A stretch of 64,000 nucleotides of DNA from Todiramphus chloris collaris (Eukaryota > Chordata > Aves > Coraciiformes > Alcedinidae). Below are positions 1 through 27,420 of this stretch, piece after piece. Position 1 is the first letter of the stretch. Every line of letters begins with the position of its first letter. A model generated the notes under the pieces. It worked only from the letters and a program-made list of their open reading frames with translations. It made no database searches and had not been told where the DNA came from. The stretch spans positions 1,481,049 to 1,545,048 of the forward strand of contig JANVCC010000056.1 in assembly GCA_025345505.1 (NCBI GenBank). The letters run 5' to 3'. Made by a program: the position numbers and the translations under genes.

Positions 1-2509
1 TCAAGAAAATCTGATCTAGTAACAACAACAGAAAGAACTTTATGGTTCTGAATCATGAAAAGTACTGTAATCCCACATTAAAAGCAATTGCTTATCTAAC
101 GCTAGAGCTTTAACCAACAGACCTGTAACAACAGCCAGTTTACAAGAGTCAGCAGTGTGTTTCAACAAAGCAAGTCCTGGCTGTTTACCTATTTTGTGGT
201 TTAGTTTTTATGATTTTGGACAATTCAATTCTAGTTCTACTGTTAACATTGTAAGTAAACTCTCAACTCTACAGTATTCTTTTCCATTTCAATTGTTCAG
301 GCAAGCTATAGTTCTGACTCATTCTAAAAACAAGTTCCAGGAGGTCAGATCTAAACAGAAAGCTACAGTGAAGCAATTTTCAAACAAGCTCCATCAAAAA
401 TCACCTTATTACATATATATTGTGCTATCTCATAAGCATACTTTATTGACTTGCAGACATCATAAAAGCTGAGAATATAAAGATGCTCTCTGACAGACAA
501 TGCACATACAAATACATAACTAGACACAAAAACGATTGTCATATTTATTGCAAACATTGATTCCTGTCCTATTAAAGGATCAATATATCAAAATGCTTAT
601 GAAAGCACCTAATAAAGCAGAATTAATATATCAACAATATCAACCCACCATGCATCCTCTCAAACGGTCTGACAGCATTTTTAGTAAATGACTTCCATAA
701 CAAACTGCAGTGACCCCTAGCTAGGAGCATAACACCTTTCAGTTCAGGGAAACACTGAACTTAATAATGAACTTTGTGTCCCTTATGTCCGTCTTCTTCT
801 GGACCTACCTAACAGGGTAGGGAACTGCTTTTGTATTCATGTGCAAAATAATTTCTATCCTTGACACTTTGATCAAATTCCCAAAGGTACTGCTCCATCT
901 AAGTGATTAAGCCACAGCCTTAGAACCGACTGAAGACAGAAAGGGAGCAAAAAAGCATGCAAACATGCTTCCCAACTACAACAGGTAATTTCAGTACTGT
1001 ACATGATATAAAGAGGTAGGAAGTTCTGAGAAATTATCTTGCTACTTGACATGCAGATGAAGGCTAAAAATTATATGAGAAGAAAAAGTTAAAGCTGAAA
1101 AAAATGTGAAAGTATGAACAAGATTCAGAAATGGAAACAGGAAACATGTAATTGAAAAAAAATATTCTTAATCTTCACGTTCACCATCTTAAAAATCTTC
1201 ACATGAAAGTAGTATGCCTGCTCTCATTTTATTATTATAAACATAATTTGTAATTCACAGTTAAACACATTATTAAATCATGGTTGTAGGCAGTATCAAA
1301 ACATAATAGAGCTACTCACATGTATAAAGTCCAAATACTGTATATAGTCACATGCTTAAAGATAAGTAATCTATCAGGAGAAACCACAAGAGAAATCCAG
1401 TAGCAGAAACTACTACTGAGAAAAGCATCATCTCCAAAGATACCTTGTGGATTACCTTTAAGATACTGAAGCATACATAGCAATTATGAACAATAACGGT
1501 GCATCCGAATTTTGACACAAGGACTGACAACATGAGTCATCCTAACACACTTCCCCCCCTCCCTGACAGAAGATACTTTTGATGTCTCTTACTTTTGTAG
1601 TGTTAATACAGGTTTTGCTATTAAGATATCACATACAATGTTAAAGAAATAAATAAACTTAGCCTCTTTACTTTACCCAGTTCCCTTCCTGTAAAAAGTT
1701 TGTCTAGTTGTTACGCAGTTTAATTTGCCCCTAAAGCGAGCCATGCCAAGCCTCCCGCCCGCTCCTCTCTCGATGGAGGTTACTTACTGTCTAAAACACA
1801 CACGAAAACCAGACCCACACAATGCCAGCACTAGAGAGCTTGTCACAAACCGAAGAGGCCGATTCCTTCAACTTTGGGTAATTCTGATAGTAGTTTCGTT
1901 CTAAAGAACTTAAACTTTTTTTTTTTAATATTTATGGCTTAGGAAGGCATAGCAAGTTGAGCAACATGCAAATTCCAGGGTTGGGGTTTTTTTGAGGTGA
2001 GGAAAAACCAAAAAACAACAAAGCAAGCCCACCGGGCACCTAAAGCCGCGCCGTAGCCTCACGGCTGACGACCGAGGCTGCTTTGTCAACGAAGATGCAG
2101 CCGGAGTCACAGGAGCGCCTCAGCCCCGCCGCACACCGGGATCTCCCGGGCGGGCCCTGCGAGGGGCGGGCAGGGCAGGGCAGAGGCCTCCCGGGCACAC
2201 ACGGGTCCGCCGCCCCCAGCTCCGCCACCCCCCCCCCCCAGAGGGCTTCACCGCCAGCCCCGCGTTGCTGCGGCCGCGGCCCGAGCTCCCGTGGCTCCCC
2301 ACAGACCTGGGGGTGAAGCCGCACTCGGGGCAGGGCGGGCACTCCCTTGGCCGCACAAGCTGCCCCCGCCCCGACCGCGCTGCCACCTCTTACACAACGC
2401 AGCGGGGCACAAGAGCGGATCTCTGACCTCACGACCCGTCACAGGGGGCCGGGACCCGGCGGCCTGACCAAGCCCACCCGCCCCGGCCTCGGCCGCACAC
2501 GCACCGTAC
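1..2509 (-). other. IDE: IDE intron 1 (partial, runs off left edge)
   Basis: This stretch lies downstream of the inferred IDE exon 1 donor on the minus strand, so it should be intron 1; no further IDE exon is recognisable. Bases 1-1900 are AT-rich with no coding signature; the short open frames show no family motif. From about 2040 rightwards the sequence becomes GC-rich, which is the intron side of the promoter CpG island. A run of 14 C sits near 2228-2241. Confidence 0.65.
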
Positions 2510-2622
2510 CCGAGAAAGCTTCGCTGCCGGCACTGAGGAAAAAAACGGGAGGCCGGGGCGGCCCAGGGGCTCGCTAAGCCCAGCAGAGCCCGCTTCAGCA
2601 CAGGAAACAGCCGCTGCCGCAT
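2510..2622 (-). CDS. IDE: IDE coding exon 1 (N-terminus of insulin-degrading enzyme)
   Basis: IDE is an M16 zinc metallopeptidase that degrades insulin, amyloid-beta and other small peptides; it acts mainly in the cytosol, with a mitochondrial form made from the first start codon. Seen: an ATG at 2622-2620 opens a 38-residue frame starting MRQRL, close to human MRYRL. It is rich in Arg/Leu/Ala with no acidic residue, as expected for a mitochondrial presequence. The frame reaches a consensus donor (CGG|GTACGG, GT at 2509-2508) that splits a Gly codon in phase 2. Human IDE exon 1 likewise encodes only a short leader ending in Gly. The catalytic HxxEH domain lies in later exons, off the left edge. 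The minus orientation and position left of KIF11 match conserved amniote synteny. Uncertain points are the exact start codon and the missing exon 2, so this is recognition by leader plus synteny. Confidence 0.8.
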
Positions 2623-2693
2623 ATCCCGGCCCCGCCACCAGTAGCCGGCCTCTTCCCGCTGCTGCCGCCCGCCCCGGCCCAGCTCCGCTCGCC

Positions 2694-2738
2694 TCAGCAC
2701 GCGCCGCTCCTCGGCGCCTCGGCCGGCGGCGGCGCCAT
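2694..2738 (-). other. Possible upstream ORF in IDE 5'UTR (14 codons)
   Basis: An ATG embedded in the YY1-type motif (ATG at 2738-2736) opens 14 codons and stops at 2694, 71 nt before the inferred IDE ATG. It is translated only if transcription starts upstream of 2740, which the sequence cannot show. It has no recognisable protein motif. Confidence 0.35.
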
Positions 2739-5700
2739 CTTCTCCGCCCGCCTCCCCTCGCCGCCTGGCCAATCCCTCCCCGGCGGCCTCGGGGTCCCGT
2801 CCGCCCTCCTCGCCCGGCGGGGCCGCCGCCACCGCGCCGGGCCTAGCGAGCCCGTACCTGGGGGTGCAGGAGGCTGCCTCTGCCGTCGGGAGGGCCGGGG
2901 CTGCGGCTGGGGAGTGGGCAGGGGGCCTCTGGGAGGAGGCGGAGGCGGCGGCGGAGGGGCTGGGTGGCTGGGCGGGGAGCCGGGGCGACACTCGTCGCGG
3001 CCTGGGGCGGGGAGGGCAGGCTGGGGAGCTGCGCCCGGCGGAGGCGGACGGGGTTGCAACGGGAAGGGCACCGGAGCGGCCGAGCTGCCGCGGGGCTGGG
3101 CTGCGCCCGCGAAGGGACTGTGTTGCGGGACCGGCGCGTAGGGGGCGGCCCGCACGCTTCCTGGTAGCCGGCCTCCGCGTCCCTGCCGGCGAAAGCCAAG
3201 ACAAAAGGTAATTAGACGCCTCGTAATTTGAGTGCAGTGGGTGCAGTGCCGTTCTGAGTGGCAGAGATTTCAGATCTCCCAATGCAGCGAGTGCCCAAGC
3301 CTTCCCTCCCCCTGGGGAGAGAATTTACCCCGTGGGAGCTCTCCTCCGGGAGCCTGCTCGCCGCTACTCACCTGCCGCGGGAGGTCTGCAGCAGCGCCGG
3401 CCCGCTGCTTCGTGCACAGGACTCTCCTTGCAGGATGGGTTTACGAGGTGTAAATGGTGGGTAATGTTGAGCTCCTCTTACAACTCCATGTAGTTGCTTT
3501 TTCTGGGGAGTTTTTTTCCCTTGGTAGATTTCCTTGTGGGAAAGTCCTGGTTGTGGCTGGCTGCTTTTATTCCTTTCTAGTGAAAAAAAAAAAAAAAAAG
3601 TTTTAGTAATGTGCTTTCTTAAGATGTATCTATTTCCCTATGTCTACTTTTTCAAAGCTAAAAAAAAAAGAAGAGAAAAAAAACTTACTGTGCTACATTT
3701 AATGCCTGGTTTTACCTTCTCCACAGCTTGCCTTTTATTACATGGTATCTCACAGATGGAATTTCACAGAACCCTCCTCTTGTCATTAAAAGGAAGGATG
3801 TGACCTGATGAGTTAGCTAAGATTATTTCTGCACCCAAAGAAGGGACTCAGTATGTATCGGAAGTAGCTTTAAACTAGTCAGCTTAGGTCAAATCAGCTG
3901 TTTGAAGTGGCAGGACGCTATTCCATATGGTCAAGAGAATGTCAGGAAATTTGGGTAGATGTTCAGCTGCTGGTTTTCACTGAGGTCTATGCTGCTATAG
4001 AGACACTCTTACCAGTACCTGAGCTACCCAGTTTGAAACATTCACGTCTCCATCAAGTCCACCCACACTGCTGGCCTCAGTTTAGACACAGAACTGTCTC
4101 TCAAGTTAACTAATCCCAATTTGAGCAAGGCAGTTGGTAGTTTTCACCTAAATTAACTGGTTGGATTTAGAACTGTGTGGGAGCCTAATTTTAACACAAT
4201 ATGTTAACTCCTGTGAAAATTAAGGATATCTGTCCTCGTGGGATTCTAGTTTGAGACAGTCTGGGTTTTTTCCATTTCCTAGTGTATGTAAAAGTGAAGA
4301 CCAGGCTGGAGGGAAAGAGAACAGGATACATGGTGAGATCTTAAATCTTACTTCCACCCCATTGCCAGCACATCAGAGAGGCTAATAGCATCGTGTCTGG
4401 CAGAAAGCAGGCTGCCACATGAATGCCTCTTCATGATCTCTTTCCTCCTCTGAAGCAACTGAGAGATTAAGAGGTGAATTGGAGTTGCTCTCTTGAGTGT
4501 ATAGTAGAAATGTCTTTATTGTTAACAAAAGTCGTAGGTGTGTTGTATCAGTTATCATGTAGAGGTGAAAGGTATAAAATTACACAGTTTCAGGCAATTT
4601 ATTGCTTTTTCAGGTCCTTACAGTTTGCTAGCTTAATGGAGCTGAATATATATATTTAGCTAATGCTGGCCTGATGTATATTTAGCTGCTCTAGTAAATC
4701 CTGCCTTGGCCTATAGATCTTGCCTAGGATACACTCACAGAGCCAATACTGGGAAAGCAAAGTAGACTACACAGCAAAACTGTGGTGGTCAGCTTATAGT
4801 TGCATCTAAAGCAAGTGCTTCTGCTTCTGTAGCTGTGGTGATGAAAGATCATACCTCATGCATCTAACATAACTATTGCAGCAGAGGCATGCAATAGAGG
4901 TCACACCTTCTGTATGGTACACCCATTTTATCCACTGTAAGCTTATTTAGTGGCTATTCAGTGACACTGATCTTTATTCAGAGTTGACTGTCGTCTTATA
5001 ATCTAACCCCTCTGGTTTAGTCTATATCAGCTAAAATTACACAGTATTTTGGATATATTTGCCACGTTTTAAAGACACCAGCAAAAGTAAAGAGGACTTT
5101 GAGTAAAATTCCTTTCTCAGTGCAGCCCAGCAATTAAGATTTCATCCCCATGAAACTTTAATTGCTCATAGACAATTGTTGCTTTCAGTCCTGCCTTCTT
5201 CATCTGTTCCTAGTAATAAAACAGGTGTTGTCCAAAAAATCAAATGAACTTAAGTATGATGTAGAGTAAGTGTAGAAAATATTCACAAATTTCCAGGAGG
5301 AAGCCTTATGGAATATCAGAGTGGAGAAGCCCTCTCTTCAGGGTATGTGACATAACTGTACAGTGCAGGGAGAGTGATCCTCAAAGTAGGCAGGTTACAA
5401 ATAATTTTGAATAAAACCAGTGTTTTAAATTCCTCTTGAAAGCTAAGAGGGAGGAAGTGTAAAATTCATAAGTATAGTCTTGATATGCTTCTAGTGGAAG
5501 TGTATTTTTCCACCTAGCTAAAATCCAGGATAAAAATCAAATTGTAACTGCATATAAAAGGGCTTTGTGTCAGACTGGCCTTGGGATAAAAAAAAAACCC
5601 CATAGCGTATGAGTTTTATTTCCCCTCCAAAATAAATATTGGCAATTTCACAACAAGGCATATTTGAAAATGATCATCTGTTGACTGCTGTCAGTATAAA

Positions 5701-6710
5701 AATACTGAGTGAATTAAATTTTAAAATATAGAAGTCAAAAGATAATGAGAAACTAAGGGGACATTTCCTGTTGACTTCAGTGGGCCTTGTCAAGTTTGGA
5801 TGTTTCCAATTTTCCCATTCATTGTTTGATTTCTTTTTATGTGAAGGATGTCATTTAGCTGAATGCCTTTACGGAAAATAGGTAAACATATGGAAAATTA
5901 TTAGTTTTACTCAGAGATAATTACACAAATGCATACATCCCCCTACATGTGGTGATAATTTTTTATTATGGTGACTATAACTATAAAAATATTTAAAAGC
6001 ATTAAAATCTGTCCGTGTTGGACAGTGAATTGGCACACATGAAGAAAAAACAATACCCTTTATTTGTATTTCCCCTGGTTAGTTGAAACCAATTCTGTTT
6101 TTAATCTGTTAAAATGATAAAAAATGTTTTTATGTTAGATAAGCATTGAATTCTTATTTTTTAACAATAAGATAACTAATTTATTGCATCATATCTTTCA
6201 TTTTTAACAGTGAAATAATTATCCTGTTCCTTTGACTGAATGAGAACCGTGTCCTCAAATGAGAATATACCAGCACAGTGTGTGTGTAAGTCCTTGTTAA
6301 CTTCCTGTGTGTGGACAGCACAGAGTTTAGAACATTACTGGCCAACTGGACAGGCCGTTCACAGGCTAGAAATTGCTTTTTAATAACCTGAGGTGCAGGT
6401 GATCTCCCCTTTAATGTGAATATGCAATTAATCAGTAATTTTTTCCTATCTCACTGATAAACAATATTAAACTCTCTACATCCAATACAGCTCATAGACT
6501 GTGTGGCATGTTGGTAATCCAAAGAGATGGTACTAAGCCTTGAAAAAGTCTCACCCAAATTTATAATCTGTATTAATTATATCTCTCCATTATTATAACC
6601 TTTCTTAATTTGGAGCTAATCATGCTTAGTGTCAACAATTTTACTATTTGTAAAATAGGCCTCCATACCTATAATTACCCAGGTCATCTGATAAAATCCT
6701 AGGAAAACAC

Positions 6711-6733
6711 TTTTTTTTTTTTTTTTTTTTTTT
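6711..6733. repeat. Poly(T) tract
   Basis: An uninterrupted run of 23 T in AT-rich intergenic sequence. It could be the reverse-strand tail of a decayed retroposon, but no flanking body or target-site duplication is recognisable. Confidence 0.85.
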
Positions 6734-8454
6734 GAGACATGAATTCTCTATGAATATCACTGTAATACAATGATTTCTTGTTGGCAAGCTTTAGTGAAAA
6801 AATGTCCTTTTTCACCAATTAATGGTGATTAGAAATCTCTCAAGAAGTTGCTATATTTACAGTGGTATTATTATTTATTTTTCTGTAATGTTTTTGTCTC
6901 TTTAAAAAAAATGAACAAAAAATATGTTTGTCACAGATGATGTACGTGTCTTCTTAAAGGTTGTTCTCCAAACCACTGTTAAGTATTCTTGTTTCTTTTT
7001 TCTCATACTTATTTTTATTGCTTGTGAAATGCTAGCTCCATGTTACTCAATTTGTGTTTTTAGTGTACCTTTAGGTTCTGCCTAGTCTAAGAAAATGCAC
7101 AACCTATGCTATAGCTTGACCTTGTAAAACAGAGCTGCAGTTAATAAACTGTATGCATTTTTTAAGATAACTTGGTTACGAGAAATACATGTTTTCCACT
7201 GTTCACAGCTATAGCAAAGGTAGCTATCAGTCAGATTCAACTCCTGATAATTAAATAGATCCCACTTGTTTAAATGCAGGTTTGAATGATCTTTTCTTCT
7301 ATGTTTGTGAGAGACATGTTTCTATTTTAAGCAAAATTCTGACTAATGCAAGTTACACTTTCATACTAGAAAAGAATAAACAGGCAGAGATGGGAAGAAA
7401 AGACTTCTTTGTGTTCCAGTGCTGCTATATGTGCTGCTATATTTTTTATTATCTATATGAAGGAGTATAGAGCAAAAGGTAAAGATCCAGTATATTTGCA
7501 TTACCTGGATTTGACTTTTCAGTCTAGCAGTAGCTCCTACGCAATTGTCTGTACAAATTATTTTTGCTCTTAGCGTACATGGAATACAAAAAGTAAGTAA
7601 GAATGAGTGTGGTCTCGATTTGTTGGCAACAGATATAATATTTATCTCATATTGATTTGTCCACTTGGTTAAGAGTTCACTTAACTGAAACAAAATGTAT
7701 TATTGTGATTTTCAGTGTTTCATTAGAAGAAAAAAATAAAGCATTTTTGCTACCAAAACTCATTTTGGTTGGAAAGTTAAACTCTTCCTTAGTTGTCTGT
7801 GCATATAAATTTTAAGTGTTTTGTTACAAACGTTTTCTATAGAAACTTCCTTATTTCTAGGTTTGAGGCCAAAATGTTAAAAATTGATGTGATGTTGAAG
7901 GGCAGTAATTTATCTGGCAGTTATTAACTTCAAATGTCTGTCCTTGCAAAGTACAGTTTGTTGGGGTTGTTTTAAGTAATATATTTATATGCTGTATATA
8001 ATTGTATTGTTTTCAGTGGCATGCAAGCATGGATTCTTACATGGAGCAAACAGAAAATACTCTCTCAGACAGGCTGGAAATGCAAAATGTTATTAATCGC
8101 TACAAAAACGTCATAGCTCCTGTCTTGTCTCATCATCAATCTGTATTTAGAACGGAAGACAAATTTGTTGGATTATCGTGTTTTTTGAATCAATTTCTGC
8201 TCACAGCAGACTGGGAATGTAACACAATGTCATTTTTATTTAAAAATGATGTCTGTATTTCTCAGATCCTTTTCTTCACGCCAAGTGTAAGATTGATTGC
8301 CTCTGACATTGTTCTAACTTTTGAGATAAATGGTAGGGGAGCATAATGGGAAGCTGCTTTATGTCACTGTCAGAAAAAAATACCACAAGCCTTACTGTTT
8401 AGGACTCCTTTGGTACTACAGGAATTTGTGGAGGAGATGTTTCAAAGTAGCCAA

Positions 8455-8690
8455 TTTAAAAAAAAAAAAGGGATGGGGGTGGCAGAATGTACAAAATTAT
8501 AGATGGGTAACCCAAATTTCAGCAACAGAGAAGGCCCTAGAATAAAAACTGCAAAACACTTCAGCACCATAGGCCATAATAGGTAGATGACAGCATGACA
8601 AGTCTGTAGGAGCCAGCATGGATTTGTTGACAACAGAGTATCAGACCAGGTAAATCTCTTCAGCTTCTTCCCCCTACCCAGAAGACCTGT
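8455..8690 (+). mobile_element. Decayed non-LTR retrotransposon reverse-transcriptase fragment
   Basis: Around 8612-8650 one frame reads SQHGFVDNR, which resembles the QHGF block of CR1/L2-type LINE reverse transcriptases. The preceding 150 bases also resemble the upstream part of that domain but are broken by frameshifts and an A-rich insertion. It is short, old and non-functional. Family assignment (CR1 or L3-like) is from memory of the motif only. Confidence 0.42.
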
Positions 8691-9629
8691 TATCCTGCCG
8701 TAGATCTCCACCTAGCACAGCTTTTAAAACCCTCTTGCAGGGAAGCTAGGGTGACATAAATTGAACTGCCCGTGAGAGGATGCGGTCTTGTACTTGGCGA
8801 GTGCTTCACGTGATCTCGTTTCAAATAAAAGGATGGATGTGGTGCACCTGCAGTGCTTTGTCCTGAGCCTTTAACGATTTATTTTCATTCTGACATAGGG
8901 TTTTCCTGCTAATTGAGCGGGCAATACCAGCCTGTAAACACGCGGATAGCTGGGTGTGTAATGCAGAGCAGTGCTGATGGATTGCACTGGAGACCAGCCC
9001 GAGTTCAACACCCGCTGGGAGTGCTGAACGCCCTGGCCCTCTGTGTATATAGAAACAGGATCTTAGTTTTCTTTTTAAATGGGCAATCTAATGCTTCCGC
9101 TCCACTGGGCGTTGGCTCGGTGTTCTTGTCTCTTGTTCAACGTGTTGTTTAAACAAAACGTGGACTAACTGGACAGCCACTGGGGTAGAATACATGGCCA
9201 GAGGGCTTGACCTGCGAGGGAAGATGGCATGGATGACGTGAATCTTGAAGAGAAGCAGTAACTCAGGGGAGAAGTTCGGATGCCCGCAAATACACGGATG
9301 TTCACGGAAGCTGCAGAGGCGGTAGCGGGTTCCCCCGCTGCCCCCTCGTGAGCGCGCACGGTACTGGTGGCCAGAAACAGCTGCACGGCAGGTGCCAGTT
9401 TGACACCGGGTAGAACGTCACGGCGCTGCGGGCTGCGCGCGCTCGGCAGCACCGGGCCTCAGCGAACCAGCTCAGAGGCCGTAACGCAAACGCGCCGCCC
9501 CAGTCCCGCGCCACGGGGTCCGCCCTTCCGTGTCATCCCGCCGCCCGCTCGGTCGAATTCGCTTCACCGAGCCCCCCGGCTCTGCCTGCGCTCCGCGCCG
9601 CCCGCCGCACCGACCCTCGCCGGCCGGGC

Positions 9630-9649
9630 ACTACAGCCCCCAGCATGCA
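9630..9649 (+). promoter_or_regulatory. ZNF143/THAP11-type SBS motif
   Basis: The 20 bases start ACTACA and continue CCCAGCATGC after a short spacer. This matches the long promoter motif bound by ZNF143 (Staf), often with THAP11. It sits roughly 270 bp upstream of the KIF11 ATG inside the CpG island. Confidence 0.7.
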
Positions 9650-9915
9650 GCGCGCGCGGGGCGGCACCGCCGTGCTCTCGCGTCACCACCACAATTTGAA
9701 CACCCGTCCCATGGTGCCCCGCGGGCTCCCGCCGATTGGCCGGGCCGGGGGGAGGTGCGTCGTTCAAAATCCGCGGCGGAGCGCGCGCCCCAGGCCGGAG
9801 CGCGACAGCGGCGGAGGCGAGCGGGTGGCGGTTGGCCGAAGCCCCAGGCGCCCCGGAGCGACACGGTCAGCGCTTCGCCTCTCTCCCTCCAGCAGGTTTC
9901 GCGTTGAGGCCCGCA

Positions 9916-26936
<17,021 letters not shown>

Positions 26937-27420
26937 AATATATCCCCTGCAGATCCCAGTTTTGAAATACCTAAGTCTGATTGTCTACTGAGCCATAACT
27001 TTGATTATTCTCTGTCTGTGTATATAGTGATATGTAGATGCGGAGTTGAATCAAAAGATTGGCCTGCCAGATGTCCTGCCTTTTTCCATTTTTATATGCA
27101 GTAGCTTGCAAAGTATTAGCAGACTTAAGGGGGGGGTGGGGGGGAAGTATGCAGATTATGGTGCTGTACATTAAATATGCTTTTATGTTGTTAAGGAAGA
27201 GATCCTTTTCTGTTTCTCAGCAGATTTAAAACAGAGCAGAAAGTGGTATAGGAAAAAAATGCTTTGTCAGCATTAACAGCTACCTTTTTATTTTTTTAAT
27301 TAACTGTAAATAAGTGTTCTGGTTTTGTACTTGCTTTTTAGTCTGATTCCTGTTTCTCTGAAGTAGATAGCTGTCTTAACTGGGTTACTTCAAATAAATC
27401 ATTGATACATGGAAAACAAA
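26937..27420 (+). other. KIF11: KIF11 3'UTR with poly(A) signal
   Basis: The 3'UTR runs from the stop to a probable cleavage site just after AATAAA at 27393-27398. It contains two Pumilio-type elements (TGTATATA 27019-27026, TGTAAATA 27305-27312). It also has a G8-T-G7 run at 27129-27144 that could fold as an RNA quadruplex. A later poly(A) site cannot be excluded. Confidence 0.7.

Larger units (their letters stand above)
2040..3210 (-). promoter_or_regulatory. IDE: CpG-island promoter and 5'UTR of IDE
   Basis: About 1.2 kb of very GC- and CpG-rich DNA surrounds IDE exon 1, against AT-rich flanks. On the minus strand a YY1-type AAGATGGCGCC sequence lies at 2741-2731, about 110 nt upstream of the IDE ATG. 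YY1 sites in this orientation often sit just downstream of TATA-less start sites. No TATA box is evident. The many long open frames on both strands are low-complexity Pro/Arg/Gly/Ala products of base composition, not genes. Confidence 0.75.
3283..9300. other. IDE-KIF11 intergenic region
   Basis: AT-rich single-copy-looking DNA between two divergently oriented promoters. It holds an A17 run near 3583, a T23 run at 6711-6733 and a LINE remnant near 8455-8690. Open frames here (for example 114 codons at 8002-8346) have no recognisable domain and no splice-supported continuation. I see no RNA gene. Confidence 0.6.

Noticed and set aside
2248-3282. 344-codon minus-strand open frame across the IDE CpG island
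   Set aside because: Only the segment at 2622-2510 matches IDE. The rest is Pro/Arg/Ala/Gly low-complexity sequence from a GC-rich promoter with few stop codons.
7419-7442. 12-bp tandem duplication GTGCTGCTATAT x2
   Set aside because: Too short to be informative; within chance for AT-rich DNA with local slippage.
8002-8346. 114-codon plus-strand open frame upstream of KIF11
   Set aside because: No recognisable motif, AT-rich random-looking composition, no promoter or splice partner.
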